This document shows positions 33,590 to 42,529 of a stretch of DNA of 64,000 bases, in pieces (position 1 is the first letter of the stretch; every line of letters begins with the position of its first letter). The position numbers and the translations under genes were made by a program. The notes beneath the pieces are model-generated. The model was not told the DNA's origin. It saw only the letters and a list, made by a program, of their open reading frames with translations, and ran no database searches. Source of the stretch: a bacterium (GTDB lineage Bacteria; Planctomycetota; Planctomycetia; Isosphaerales; Isosphaeraceae); contig WGMM01000021.1 of NCBI GenBank assembly GCA_016125085.1, positions 1 to 64,000 of the forward strand, read 5' to 3'.

Positions 33590-33979
33590 ATGCATCAATC
33601 AGACAATCATCTCTATAGCAACGAGTCTCAATATTATTCTACGATGTTGTCTTCATATGTAAGAAGCATTATCATCGGAACTATAAGCTTGGCTTTGTGC
33701 TTGTTGCCTTCAGCATTTCCTGGATTTGAAGATTATACAGTCAGCTGGGTCTACATTTCATTGTGCATGATTATCTTCATTATACAGTATACCACAAGTG
33801 TCACATGTTACTTCAAGCTGCACTTCTATTTATGTCCTCGTTGCGGAAAGAGATTCAATGTGACTGCGTTCAATAGCTTTCCAAGAATTGCATGTAAGCA
33901 TTGTGGACTGAACTTGCGACAAGGAGGAGAAAAGGGACAAGTAGAAAAGGAAGTAGAAAAGGGGTCAGGAGCCTTTTAG
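33590..33979 (+). CDS. AT-rich membrane protein with zinc-ribbon, 129 residues
   Basis: Not recognised as a family. It has two hydrophobic segments (about 23-44 and 51-70), then a C4 zinc-ribbon: CPRCGKRF ... CKHCGLN, and a charged tail. Base composition is strikingly unlike its surroundings: in 33601-33660 only 20 of 60 bases are G or C, and codons such as ATA, TTA, AGA and AAT are frequent. The last residues (EKGQVEKEVEKGSGAF) are encoded by short AGAAAAGG repeats that run into inverted-repeat copy B, which supplies the stop codon. Probably acquired horizontally; it may also be a decayed or recently truncated gene. Confidence 0.6.
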   Translation: MHQSDNHLYSNESQYYSTMLSSYVRSIIIGTISLALCLLPSAFPGFEDYTVSWVYISLCMIIFIIQYTTSVTCYFKLHFYLCPRCGKRFNVTAFNSFPRIACKHCGLNLRQGGEKGQVEKEVEKGSGAF

Positions 33980-34014
33980 GCAGTCAGCAATAGAAAAGGC
34001 TCCTGACCCCTTTT
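33957..34014. repeat. GGGGTCAGG inverted repeat, copy B
   Basis: Perfect 21-bp arms 33957-33977 and 33994-34014 (AAAAGGGGTCAGGAGCCTTTT) around a 16-base loop; the right arm is followed by a further T. It contains the stop of the AT-rich gene and lies between it and the facing GspE-like gene, so it may act as a bidirectional terminator. Confidence 0.9.
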
Positions 34015-34041
34015 TGCCTCCAACATCACTGCAAGTGAATT

Positions 34042-35295
34042 TCAATTCGACGAAACACCCAAAACCCGGGCCACTTCCAGCGGCGATGTCACGCCTTCGG
34101 CGATGAGACGGAGAGCGTCGTCGGCCAGGACCTGTGCCCCGGATTCGGCCCTCAGCCGGCGCAATTTGCGGGCATCGATGCGGGACGTCAGCGAGCGGCT
34201 CAGGGCGTCGTCGCCGGTCTCCAGCCATTCGGCGATTACGGCCCGGCCGGAATAGCCCGTGCCCCGGCATGCCTCGCATCCCACCGGATTCGCTTCGAAC
34301 CCGTTTCGAAGTTCGGTGTCAATTGCATTTATCCCGGTATCATCCGATCGCATTTCCACCCGGCAGGCCGTGCACAGTCTCCGCACGAGCCGCTGTGCCA
34401 GCACGGCTCGCAGGCCGCTGCGCAGGATGTAGGGCGGAATGCGCATGTCCGACAGCCGCGTGAGCACTTCCACGGTGTCGCCAGCGTGGGTGGTCGTCAG
34501 GACGAGATGGCCCGTCAGCGCCGCCTGCATCGCGGCCCGGGCGGTGGCCCGGTCGCGGATCTCGCCGATGGCGATCACGTCCGGGTCCTGCCGCAGAACG
34601 GCTTTCACGAGCGCGGCCAGGCTGCCGCCATCGCGCCGATCGAGCGATGTCTGCGAAACTCCCTCCAGAGCACGCTCCACGGGATCTTCCAGCGTAATCA
34701 CGGCCCGCTTCGTGTGCGGATCGGCCACGATCGCACGCAGGCAGGAATAGAGCGTCGTCGTCTTCCCCGCCCCCGCCGGGCCGGTGATGATGACCAGGCC
34801 GGAAGTCGCTGATATCGCACGACGGAGCGAGCCGACGACCGCGTCCGGCAAAGCGAGCCGATCGAGGTCGTGCAGCACTTCCGTTCCGGTGACGAACCGC
34901 AGCGCCGCCCGTTCGCCATGCAGAGTCGGAAACGTGCTCAGGCGGATTTCGCCCTTCTGGGGTCGATTCAGCGGCTCGATGCGCCCTTCCTGCGGCACGT
35001 CGGTGCGATAGGTCAAAAGGCCGGCGAGCACCTTCAGTCGGGCGATCACGGAAGCCGAGACCGAAGGCGGCAACAGGGCGACATCGGCCAGGACGCCGTC
35101 GAGCCGATAGCGGACTTCGATGCCTTCGGGGGTCGGCGTCAGGTGCACATCTCCGGCGCGGCGGTCGGCAGCGTCGTCCAGCAGGGCGTCGACCAGCGCG
35201 GGGATATCGCCGGTAAGTTGCGCGGCCCGCTCATGGAACGGCCCTGCCGGGGCGTTCGCAGTTTCGGCCGTTGTCGATGCGCCTCGGCGGAACAT
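34042..35295 (-). CDS. GspE/PilB-type secretion ATPase, short form
   Basis: 417 residues from the ATG at 35295. It lacks the long N1 domain of canonical GspE and begins with a short region before the N2 domain (AADRRAGDVHLTPTPEGIEVRYRLDGVL). Walker A GPAGAGKTTTL at about 172-182, Asp box TLEDPVE (201-207), Walker B DVIAIGEIRD, His box LTTTHAGD, and a zinc tetracysteine CTAC...CEACRGTGY. Such ATPases drive pseudopilus or pilus assembly from the cytoplasm. Its start is 7 bases after the hisF stop, so the two are probably cotranscribed. It is the only GspE in the window and a candidate motor for the GspF proteins 6-11 kb away. Confidence 0.92.
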   Translation of the reverse strand: MFRRGASTTAETANAPAGPFHERAAQLTGDIPALVDALLDDAADRRAGDVHLTPTPEGIEVRYRLDGVLADVALLPPSVSASVIARLKVLAGLLTYRTDVPQEGRIEPLNRPQKGEIRLSTFPTLHGERAALRFVTGTEVLHDLDRLALPDAVVGSLRRAISATSGLVIITGPAGAGKTTTLYSCLRAIVADPHTKRAVITLEDPVERALEGVSQTSLDRRDGGSLAALVKAVLRQDPDVIAIGEIRDRATARAAMQAALTGHLVLTTTHAGDTVEVLTRLSDMRIPPYILRSGLRAVLAQRLVRRLCTACRVEMRSDDTGINAIDTELRNGFEANPVGCEACRGTGYSGRAVIAEWLETGDDALSRSLTSRIDARKLRRLRAESGAQVLADDALRLIAEGVTSPLEVARVLGVSSN

Positions 35296-35302
35296 AGCCG
35301 GT

Positions 35303-36100
35303 TCAGGCAGTCGCGGCGACGGTCTGCCGCATGGGCAGCCCACGCCGGGCTAGTTCGGCCTTCAAGTCCGGGATCGTCAGTTGCCGCTGGTGGAACAGGC
35401 TGGCGGCCAGGGCGGCGTCGGCATGGCCTTCGGTCAGAATGGTTTCGAAGTGGTCGATCGAACCGGCCCCGCCTGAGGCGACGACAGGAATGGTAACGGC
35501 GTCCGAGACGGCCCGGGTGATTTCGAGGTCGTAGCCGGCCTGGGTGCCGTCGGCGTCCATGGAGGTCAGAACGATCTCGCCGGCGCCCAGTTTTTCGACC
35601 TCGCGCGCCCAGGCGACGGCCTCCAGCCCCGTGGGCAGACGGCCGCCATTGATGTGCACTTCGAAGCGGCACTGCCGCTGGCCTTCGTGTTCCGTCCAGA
35701 TTCGCTTCGGGTCGATATTCACGACGATGCACTGGCTGCCGAACCGTTCGGCGGCCTTGCGTACGAGGTCCGGGTCACGCACCGCGGCGGAATTGATCGA
35801 AACCTTGTCGGCCCCGGCGTTGAGGAGCCTGCGGATGTCTTCCAGGTTTCGGATGCCGCCGCCGACTGTCAGCGGCATGAAGCAGACTTCGGCCGTGCGG
35901 GAGACGACATCAAGGATGATGTCGCGGCCTTCGTGGCTGGCCGTGATGTCAAGAAAAACGAGTTCGTCGGCCCCTTCCTGGTCGTACCTGGAGGCCAGCT
36001 CGACCGGATCGCCCGAATCGCGGAGGTTGACGAAGTTCGTGCCCTTGACGACACGCCCGGCATGCACGTCGAGGCAGGGAATGATGCGCTTGGTGAACAT
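35303..36100 (-). CDS. hisF: Imidazole glycerol phosphate synthase subunit HisF
   Basis: 265 residues, near the family length. The (beta/alpha)8 barrel has both catalytic aspartates in place: [15 protein letters not shown] (Asp11) and [13 protein letters not shown]. It also has [37 protein letters not shown] and [13 protein letters not shown]. HisF takes ammonia from HisH and cyclises PRFAR to imidazole glycerol phosphate and AICAR in histidine synthesis. No other his gene is adjacent; the GspE-like gene follows at 7 bases. Confidence 0.97.
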   Translation of the reverse strand: MFTKRIIPCLDVHAGRVVKGTNFVNLRDSGDPVELASRYDQEGADELVFLDITASHEGRDIILDVVSRTAEVCFMPLTVGGGIRNLEDIRRLLNAGADKVSINSAAVRDPDLVRKAAERFGSQCIVVNIDPKRIWTEHEGQRQCRFEVHINGGRLPTGLEAVAWAREVEKLGAGEIVLTSMDADGTQAGYDLEITRAVSDAVTIPVVASGGAGSIDHFETILTEGHADAALAASLFHQRQLTIPDLKAELARRGLPMRQTVAATA

Positions 36101-36129
36101 GAGAATCCGGGAATCCCTGTCTTCGAGTT

Positions 36130-36220
36130 CTCCGTGAAAAAGGGGTCAGGTCTCTTTTTCACGGAGCGAGTCAGATCAGAACAGTTCGATTTCCAGAAAA
36201 AGGGTCCTGACCCCTTTTTC
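36130..36220. repeat. GGGGTCAGG inverted repeat, copy C
   Basis: Compound structure. A perfect 13-bp hairpin CTCCGTGAAAAAG (36130-36142) with its complement (36154-36166) is nested inside a longer pairing of GAAAAAGGGGTCAGG (36136-36150) with its exact complement at 36206-36220. It sits between the hisF start and the stop of the PVC haem gene. The alternative pairings cannot form together. Confidence 0.85.
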
Positions 36221-36225
36221 GCAGA

Positions 36226-39200
36226 TCATTTGCCGTCGGACGATTTCAGGGTCGACAGGAATTCGACCACATCGCGGATCTCGCGGGGGCTCAGCTTGGT
36301 GGCCAGGTCCGAAGGCATCGCCGAAATTCCGGCGGCACGTTCTTCGATCTCGGCCACGGGCACGGCGATCGGAACGGCATCGGCCGTGACGACGACGACC
36401 TCCTTGGCGTTCTCGGACTTCAGCACGCCGGCGACGACGGTGCCGTCCTTCAACGCCAGGACGATCGATTTGAAGCCTTCGGCGATGCGGGCATCGGGGG
36501 CGACGATCGATTCGAGCAGCGTGCGGCGGTCGTAGCGAACTCCGATACCATTGAGCACAGGGCCGACGTTACCGCCCTTGTCCTGCACGATGTGGCAGCG
36601 CAGGCAGGCCGCGGCGGTGCTGTTCAGGACGACTCGCCGGCCCGCGGCGGCGTCGCCGCCTTCCATGCACTCGCGGAATTTCGCCACGGCGTCTCCGGCC
36701 GGTTTCTTGTCGGAATGAGTCTTGATCTGTTCGGCGAGCTTCGAATCCGACGTGCTCTGGGCCTTCACCTGCGCAGCGAGCAGCAGATCGAGTTGAAGAG
36801 GCGTCGGGAAAGAGCCGCTGAGCAGACGGTCCATCCAGCTTTCGAGGAGTACGACCGCCCCCGCTTCGTTCAGCTGGCCGACGGTTTCGATGATCGCCTG
36901 TTTCTCCCGCAGCGATCCCGAGGCCAGAACCTCTTCCGCCAGCTTCAGGGTCCGGGCGGGGTTGAGCCTGGCCAGGATGCGCCGAGCTTCGGCCCTCAGG
37001 CGATCGTCGCGGTCGTTCAAGGCCGAATCGACGATCGTGCCCAACTCCGAAGCGTCCATCGACTCAAGTGCCAGAATCGCTTCGACTCTCGCTCGGCCGT
37101 CGGCTTTCGTGTCCGAAGCGATTCGCTTCAGCGCATTCATCGCCATCTTCGTTCGGGTGGCCCGGGCCGTAGCGATCGCGGCCAGGACGACCTCGTCGTC
37201 CTTGTCCTCGAGCAATCTTTCGGCATAAGGCTGAAAGGCATTCGCGGCATGATTGACCGTATGTGCCTCGATCGGCCGCCATACGCCCACGATCGGGTCG
37301 CGGGGCCTGCCTTCGCCCCATTGTGCAAGGCCCCGGATCGCTTCGGCCCTCAATGGAGCGGCCACCTGTGAAGAATTTGCGATTTCAGCGAGTTTGTGGG
37401 CATTTTCGAGCTCGCCCAGACGGACGTTCGACGCGATCACCCGACGCAGCAGCGCGGGATCACGCCTGGCCTGATTCAGGTCAAGCGAAGCCAGTGCCGG
37501 CATCGCTTCGGCGACGGGTTCGTCGTGAATGGCTCGGGCGGCTTCCAGGGCGATTGCCAGATCCTTGTCATTGAGCAGTCTGGCCAGCGATTTTTCCTGA
37601 TTCCGCCGCATGACGACAGCAGCTGCCTTGCGAACGGCCGGGCGTTCGTCCGTGATCATGGCATCGATCGTGGCCCGGTCGTTGATCCGGCTCAGGGCAA
37701 GCACATAAGCGTAGCGCAGCCAGGGATCCTTGTCCTCAGCCGCCGCGACAGCGTCGCGCACAAGCAGTGCCGCCTTCAGATCGCCGATTCGCCCCAGGGC
37801 CTTGGCGGCGAAGAAACGCACCCGGTGCGATTCGTCCTTGAGCAGCACGGCAAGACGGGCGCTAGCGGCCGGGTCCGAGTCAGGGATCTCGCCCATGAGC
37901 TTCGCGACCTGAGCCCGGATTTCAGTATCCGGGTCGTTCAGAAGATCGCGAACCGAAGCGATCAGACTTCTGTCCTTGCGGGCCAGCATGCCCAGACCCC
38001 AGATGCCATGGAGGCGACCGTAGATGGTCTTGACCGTTTTGCCGGCCGCGGCGGATTCGAACGCGGCCTGCCCTTCGCTGCCCTTGGTGACGAGAGCGAA
38101 CTGAGCTTCCTGCCGAACCCGCATGTCGGCATGATCCAGCAGGTTCACAAGATCGCCGACACTTCGTTTCGTAAGGTCTTCGGCGATCAGCTTTTTCGTT
38201 TCGACCAGGTCGGGCCTGCCGGCCATGTCAGGCCAGGTCAGTTCGTAAAGGCGGCCCTTGCCGGGCTGGGCCCAGCCGTCGACCCAGTCGCTCATGACCA
38301 GGCCACCATCGGGGGCGAAATCGACATCCGTCACGCACATGCCCCAGACGAAGTCGGTTGTGGACGACATCCGGAAGCCGGCGCCCTTCGGATCGAGCGT
38401 GAAAGTACGCACGCCGGAGAGGGCATTGGAGCCTTTGAAGTCGGCAACGAAGAAGGTCTTCGGGAACCGGCCACCAGGGCCGAGGCCCGGGTTGTAAGTG
38501 ATGCCCGAGGGCCCATTGCCGAGGTTGTCGATCGGCGGCACGATGTAGGCCGCCTGGCCTTCGAAGGGCGGATACCAGAGCTTTTCGGAATTCCAGGCGC
38601 CACGGTCCTCGAAGAACTGGTAACCGATGCGCCAGCCGTGATCCCCACCTTCGACCAGATAGGTCAAGCGGGCCTTGTCGCCGGAATCGCTGTTGTTGTC
38701 GTGCGTGAACAGGTTGCCGAATTCGTCGAAAACCAGTTCCTGCGGGTTTCGCAGGCCCCAGGCGTAAAGTTCGAGGTTCGAACCGTCCAGCTCGCACCTG
38801 AGCACACTCCCGGTGTCGGGCATGTTCAGCCGGCGGCCTTCCTTGCTCACGACATTGATGCCCCGGTCGCCGATGCTGAAATAAAGACGGCCGTCGGGGC
38901 CGATCCTGAGCCCGTGCAGGTCGTGACCGAGGAAGCCGACGTGAATCCCGAAGCCGTCGTGCAGGGCCTTGCGGATGTCCGACTTGCCGTCGCCGTCATT
39001 GTCCTTCAAAAGCCATAGCTTGGGCAGGCATGTGAAATAGACGTCGCCCCTGCGAGCCAGAACGCCAGCCCCGAGACCGTCCTCAGGCTCGCGGAAGCCT
39101 TCGGCAAAGACTGTGTCCTTGTCGTAAACGCCATCGCCGTTCGTGTCTTCGAGCAGCTTGACTCGTTCCTGCTCGACATTATAAGTCGGGAACTCTTCCT

Positions 39201-39570
39201 TCAGGTGCTTTTTGTACATGGCCACACGGTCGGCCACGGTGCGGCTCGCCAGGTCGTCTTCCAGCCAGTCCATGTGACTGCGGATGTCGGTGACGCCCTT
39301 GTGATGGCGGAAGGTCTCGACGACATAGACCCTGCCATTTTCGTCGAAAGCGAAGGCCACAGGGTTGGCCAGCATCGGTTCGGCGGCCAGAAGGCGCATT
39401 TTCGAACCTTCCGGCAGGCGGAAGCGCGCGATGGCCTGTTTTCCTTCGTCGGAGGCCTCGGCGACGGCAGGCCGGTATCGGGTCGTCTGCGGCACGTCAG
39501 CGGCATGCATGCAAGAGGCCGCTGCAAGAAGCATGCCCAGAGATTGGGTAACGGACTTTGGATGAATCAT
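36226..39570 (-). CDS. PVC-type haem-binding protein: NHL/PQQ-like propeller, HEAT repeats, cytochrome c domain
   Basis: 1114 residues, exported (MIHPKSVTQSLGMLLAAASCMHA). Residues about 45-460 form the membrane-bound dehydrogenase-like propeller (FDENGRVYVVETFRHHKG, LLEDTNGDGVYDKDTVFAEGF, RIGPDGRLYFSIGDRG, LRNPQELVFDEFGNLFTHDNNSD). Residues about 480-950 are HEAT-like helical repeats (DPDTEIRAQVAKLMGEI, HRVRFFAAKALGRIGD). Residues 970-1114 are a cytochrome c domain with CLRCH at 989-993, likely axial Met1085, and a GNVGPVLNGIG segment. Known only as a family amplified in Planctomycetes and Verrucomicrobia, presumed periplasmic redox proteins acting on carbohydrates; the substrate is unproven. 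Divergent from the DUF1549 gene. Confidence 0.93.
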   Translation of the reverse strand: MIHPKSVTQSLGMLLAAASCMHAADVPQTTRYRPAVAEASDEGKQAIARFRLPEGSKMRLLAAEPMLANPVAFAFDENGRVYVVETFRHHKGVTDIRSHMDWLEDDLASRTVADRVAMYKKHLKEEFPTYNVEQERVKLLEDTNGDGVYDKDTVFAEGFREPEDGLGAGVLARRGDVYFTCLPKLWLLKDNDGDGKSDIRKALHDGFGIHVGFLGHDLHGLRIGPDGRLYFSIGDRGINVVSKEGRRLNMPDTGSVLRCELDGSNLELYAWGLRNPQELVFDEFGNLFTHDNNSDSGDKARLTYLVEGGDHGWRIGYQFFEDRGAWNSEKLWYPPFEGQAAYIVPPIDNLGNGPSGITYNPGLGPGGRFPKTFFVADFKGSNALSGVRTFTLDPKGAGFRMSSTTDFVWGMCVTDVDFAPDGGLVMSDWVDGWAQPGKGRLYELTWPDMAGRPDLVETKKLIAEDLTKRSVGDLVNLLDHADMRVRQEAQFALVTKGSEGQAAFESAAAGKTVKTIYGRLHGIWGLGMLARKDRSLIASVRDLLNDPDTEIRAQVAKLMGEIPDSDPAASARLAVLLKDESHRVRFFAAKALGRIGDLKAALLVRDAVAAAEDKDPWLRYAYVLALSRINDRATIDAMITDERPAVRKAAAVVMRRNQEKSLARLLNDKDLAIALEAARAIHDEPVAEAMPALASLDLNQARRDPALLRRVIASNVRLGELENAHKLAEIANSSQVAAPLRAEAIRGLAQWGEGRPRDPIVGVWRPIEAHTVNHAANAFQPYAERLLEDKDDEVVLAAIATARATRTKMAMNALKRIASDTKADGRARVEAILALESMDASELGTIVDSALNDRDDRLRAEARRILARLNPARTLKLAEEVLASGSLREKQAIIETVGQLNEAGAVVLLESWMDRLLSGSFPTPLQLDLLLAAQVKAQSTSDSKLAEQIKTHSDKKPAGDAVAKFRECMEGGDAAAGRRVVLNSTAAACLRCHIVQDKGGNVGPVLNGIGVRYDRRTLLESIVAPDARIAEGFKSIVLALKDGTVVAGVLKSENAKEVVVVTADAVPIAVPVAEIEERAAGISAMPSDLATKLSPREIRDVVEFLSTLKSSDGK

Positions 39571-39938
39571 GGTGAGGTTCTCGCAGTGAGCCGGAAAGAC
39601 TCGACGAGCCTTCGTGATGAGTGCGGTGGAATGATGGATTCAGGTCACGGAATCGGGCCGAACGGTACGCCCGTGACTTATGCGATCATCATAGCAGGTC
39701 AGGCTCGAAGCGTCTAATCCGTGCGGCCGCGGAATGACGGCCAGACATGGTCGGGACCGGAATTCGGGAATTCAGGAGCGGGAATCGGTTGCCGCACGAA
39801 GCGATTAGGTGTAATTTAATAATTGGTGGCTCAAGCGGATCGGCCTGCCCGGTCGATGAATCGAGTTGAGCCCCCCTGCCTCAAGCCCCCGGTCACGGTT
39901 TCACGATCTCGCCACCCGCCCGCTCCGGACGCCCTCCG
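39571..39938. other. Divergent intergenic region
   Basis: 368 bases between the PVC haem gene (minus) and the DUF1549/DUF1553 gene (plus). An AT-rich patch around 39812-39829 (TAATTTAATAATTGG) may belong to the plus-strand promoter region, but no well-placed -35 box was found. Confidence 0.45.
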
Positions 39939-42482
39939 ATGCCCAGCCGGATTCGCCTTGCTCACGCGTGTTTCGTTTTCGCCACGGTCGCGATGGTCGT
40001 CCCCGGACTGTTCGCTTTCGAAGGCCCCGCTTCGACCGAATCGGTCCCGCTGACCCTGAACGGCCCGACGGATCGCATACAGCTTCTGATCTCCGCCCGT
40101 TCCGCAGAAGCCGAATCGGGCCGATCTTTCGATGTCGACTCCACACGCACCGCGAAAATCACGTTCGCCGATCCTTCGATCGCCCGGGCCGATTCCACCG
40201 GCGGTCTCACCGGTCTGGCCGACGGCAAAACGGCCGTGACCGTCGAAGCCGGTACGATCCGCAAAACTTACGAACTGACCGTGAACGGCGTGAACTCCCC
40301 GCGTGAGCCGAACTTCGAAGTGGACGTTCAGCCGATCCTCACCCGTCTCGGCTGCAACAGCGGCCCGTGCCACGGCAAACAGCGCGGCCAGAACGGGTTC
40401 CAGCTTTCGCTGTTCGGCTTCGACCCCGACTTCGACTATCACTCCGTTTCGACCGAAGACCGCGGCAGGCGAGTGTTTCCGACTTCGCCCGAAAACAGCC
40501 TGCTCCTGCTCAAAGGCTCGGCCCGCACGCCCCACGGCGGCGGCAAGCGGCTCGATCCGGAAAGCCCCTACTACAAGACGATTTACGACTGGATCGCCGC
40601 CGGGTTGCCCCATGCCCCGAAAGATGCCGCCAGGCCGGTTTCGGTGACGACCGAGCCCCGTCAGATCACGCTCAAGCCGAAGGCTAACCACCAGATACGT
40701 GTGCTGGCGAAATACTCCGACGACTCCGTGCGGGACGTCACCCATCTGGCGGCGTTTTCGTCGAGCGATTCGGTGACCGTCGCGGTCGATTCCGACGGCC
40801 AGGTCGCCGCGGGCCCTCTGCCTGGCGAAGTGGCCGTTTCGGCCCGGTTCGAGAATCTGTTCGCCTCGACCGAAGTGACGATCCCTCAGCCCGGCTCGCT
40901 GCCGAAGGACTACTTCGAAAAGCTGCCGCGCTACAACAAGGTGGACGAACTGGTCTACGGCCGTCTGCAGAAGCTGGGGATCGCCGTCTCCGCACCGGCT
41001 GACGACGCCACCTTCCTCCGCCGCGTTTCGCTGGACATCATCGGCCGCCTGCCCACGCCTGAGGAAACCGAAGCCTTCCTGGCCGACCACTGCACCGAGA
41101 AGCGTGAAAAGCTGGTCGATTCACTGCTGGAACGCCCGGAATTCGCTGACCATCAGGCGATGAAGTGGATCGACCTGCTGCGGCCTAACCCCTATCGTGT
41201 GGGAATCAAGGCCGTCATCAATCTGGATGCCTGGATCCGCGACCAGTTCCGCCGCGAAGTCCCTTACGACAAGTTCGTTTACGACATCCTGACCGCTTCG
41301 GGTTCGACGTTCGACGTTTCGCCGGCCACGATCTTCCGTGACCGCCGCGAGCCGGAAGAGATCACGACCGTCGTCAGCCAGCTCTTCCTGGGCATCCGCC
41401 TGGAATGTGCCAAGTGCCACCACCACCCGTTCGAAGTGTGGTCGCAGGAAGACTTTTACGGCCTGGCCGCCCACTTCGCCCGCATCGGCCGCAAAGGCAC
41501 GGGCCTCTCGCCCCCGATCTCGGGCAGTGAGGAAGTGATGTTCCCCGGCAAGTCGGGCCGAGTCGAACACCCGCGAACCGGCGTAACCGTCGAAGCCAAG
41601 CCCCTTTTCGCCTGGGCCACTGGAACCGATCCGAAAACCGGATCGGCCGAAGCCACCCCCGAACCGAAAAAAGCGGACGCCGACAGCGACCTCAGGCGCA
41701 ATCTGGCCGACTGGATCACGGCCCCGGAAAACCCCTACTTCGGAAAGGTTATCGCGAACCGCGTCTGGGCCGATCTGATGGGCCGGGGCATCGTGGAGCC
41801 CGTCGACGATATCCGGGCGACCAATCCGGCGTCGAATCCCGAACTGCTCGAATGGCTGGCGCAGGATTTTCGGGCCACCGGGCATGATCTCAAGCACCTC
41901 ATCCGCACGATCACCACCAGCTACGTCTACGGCCTTTCGAGCGTGCCCGTCGAGCGCAACGTGGGCGACACACGCTTTTTCTCACGCCACTATCGCAAAC
42001 GGCTGCGAGCCGAGACACTGCTGGACGCCGTCTGCGACGTCACCGGCGTTCCCGAAAGCTTCACCGGCGCCCCGCCCGGCACGCGTGCGGCCGCACTCTG
42101 GACATTCCGCACCCCCAACGTGTTTCTGGACACGTTCGGCCGTCCCGACCCGAATCAGGACCCGCCCTGCGAACGGCTGGCCGAAGGTTCCGTGACCCAG
42201 GCACTGCACCTGATGAACGCCCCGGCTCTGCAGGAAAAAATTCGCGGCGATTCCGGGCTGGCGGCTCAACTGGCCAAATCCGAAGCCGCGCCGGAAGCGA
42301 TCATCGACAGGCTCTATCTCACCTGTTTCTCCCGCAAGCCGTCGGACCGCGAGCGGGAAATCGCCATGCGGGCGTTCGGTGACCCCGAATCCCGCAAGCC
42401 TGGCACCCAGGCCCGTCGAGTCGCCGTGGAGGACCTGCTCTGGGCCCTCCTGAACACGGCGGAATTCGTCATCGTCAATTGA
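39939..42482 (+). CDS. DUF1549/DUF1553 protein (PSD1-type) with bacterial Ig-like and cytochrome-like segments
   Basis: 847 residues with a signal peptide (ACFVFATVAMVVPGLFA). Residues about 45-118 resemble a BIG2 Ig-like domain, followed by a haem-like segment CNSGPCHG at 139-146 (spacing CX4CH, not the canonical CXXCH) and a second Ig-like domain. Then comes DUF1549 (YNKVDELVYGRLQKLGIAVS, FLRRVSLDIIGRLPTPEE, LLRPNPYRVG) ending with canonical CAKCHHHPFEVW, and DUF1553 (LADWITAPENPYFGKVIANRVWADLMGRGIVEPVDDIRATNPASNPELL ... ALHLMNAPALQEKI). Such proteins are paired with DUF1501 proteins across planctomycetes. Periplasmic; catalytic role unproven. Confidence 0.93.
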   Translation: MPSRIRLAHACFVFATVAMVVPGLFAFEGPASTESVPLTLNGPTDRIQLLISARSAEAESGRSFDVDSTRTAKITFADPSIARADSTGGLTGLADGKTAVTVEAGTIRKTYELTVNGVNSPREPNFEVDVQPILTRLGCNSGPCHGKQRGQNGFQLSLFGFDPDFDYHSVSTEDRGRRVFPTSPENSLLLLKGSARTPHGGGKRLDPESPYYKTIYDWIAAGLPHAPKDAARPVSVTTEPRQITLKPKANHQIRVLAKYSDDSVRDVTHLAAFSSSDSVTVAVDSDGQVAAGPLPGEVAVSARFENLFASTEVTIPQPGSLPKDYFEKLPRYNKVDELVYGRLQKLGIAVSAPADDATFLRRVSLDIIGRLPTPEETEAFLADHCTEKREKLVDSLLERPEFADHQAMKWIDLLRPNPYRVGIKAVINLDAWIRDQFRREVPYDKFVYDILTASGSTFDVSPATIFRDRREPEEITTVVSQLFLGIRLECAKCHHHPFEVWSQEDFYGLAAHFARIGRKGTGLSPPISGSEEVMFPGKSGRVEHPRTGVTVEAKPLFAWATGTDPKTGSAEATPEPKKADADSDLRRNLADWITAPENPYFGKVIANRVWADLMGRGIVEPVDDIRATNPASNPELLEWLAQDFRATGHDLKHLIRTITTSYVYGLSSVPVERNVGDTRFFSRHYRKRLRAETLLDAVCDVTGVPESFTGAPPGTRAAALWTFRTPNVFLDTFGRPDPNQDPPCERLAEGSVTQALHLMNAPALQEKIRGDSGLAAQLAKSEAAPEAIIDRLYLTCFSRKPSDREREIAMRAFGDPESRKPGTQARRVAVEDLLWALLNTAEFVIVN

Positions 42483-42529
42483 CCGGAACACAAGCTCTTT
42501 TCACGTCACGCTTTCCGGAGACCTGAACC

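Noticed and set aside
33957..34014. Long palindrome as a CRISPR repeat
   Set aside because: Copies are few, unevenly spaced and without spacers of constant length; no cas genes nearby.
37396..39018. 540-codon plus-strand frame opposite the PVC haem gene
   Set aside because: No start signal or domain; the minus strand has a complete known architecture.
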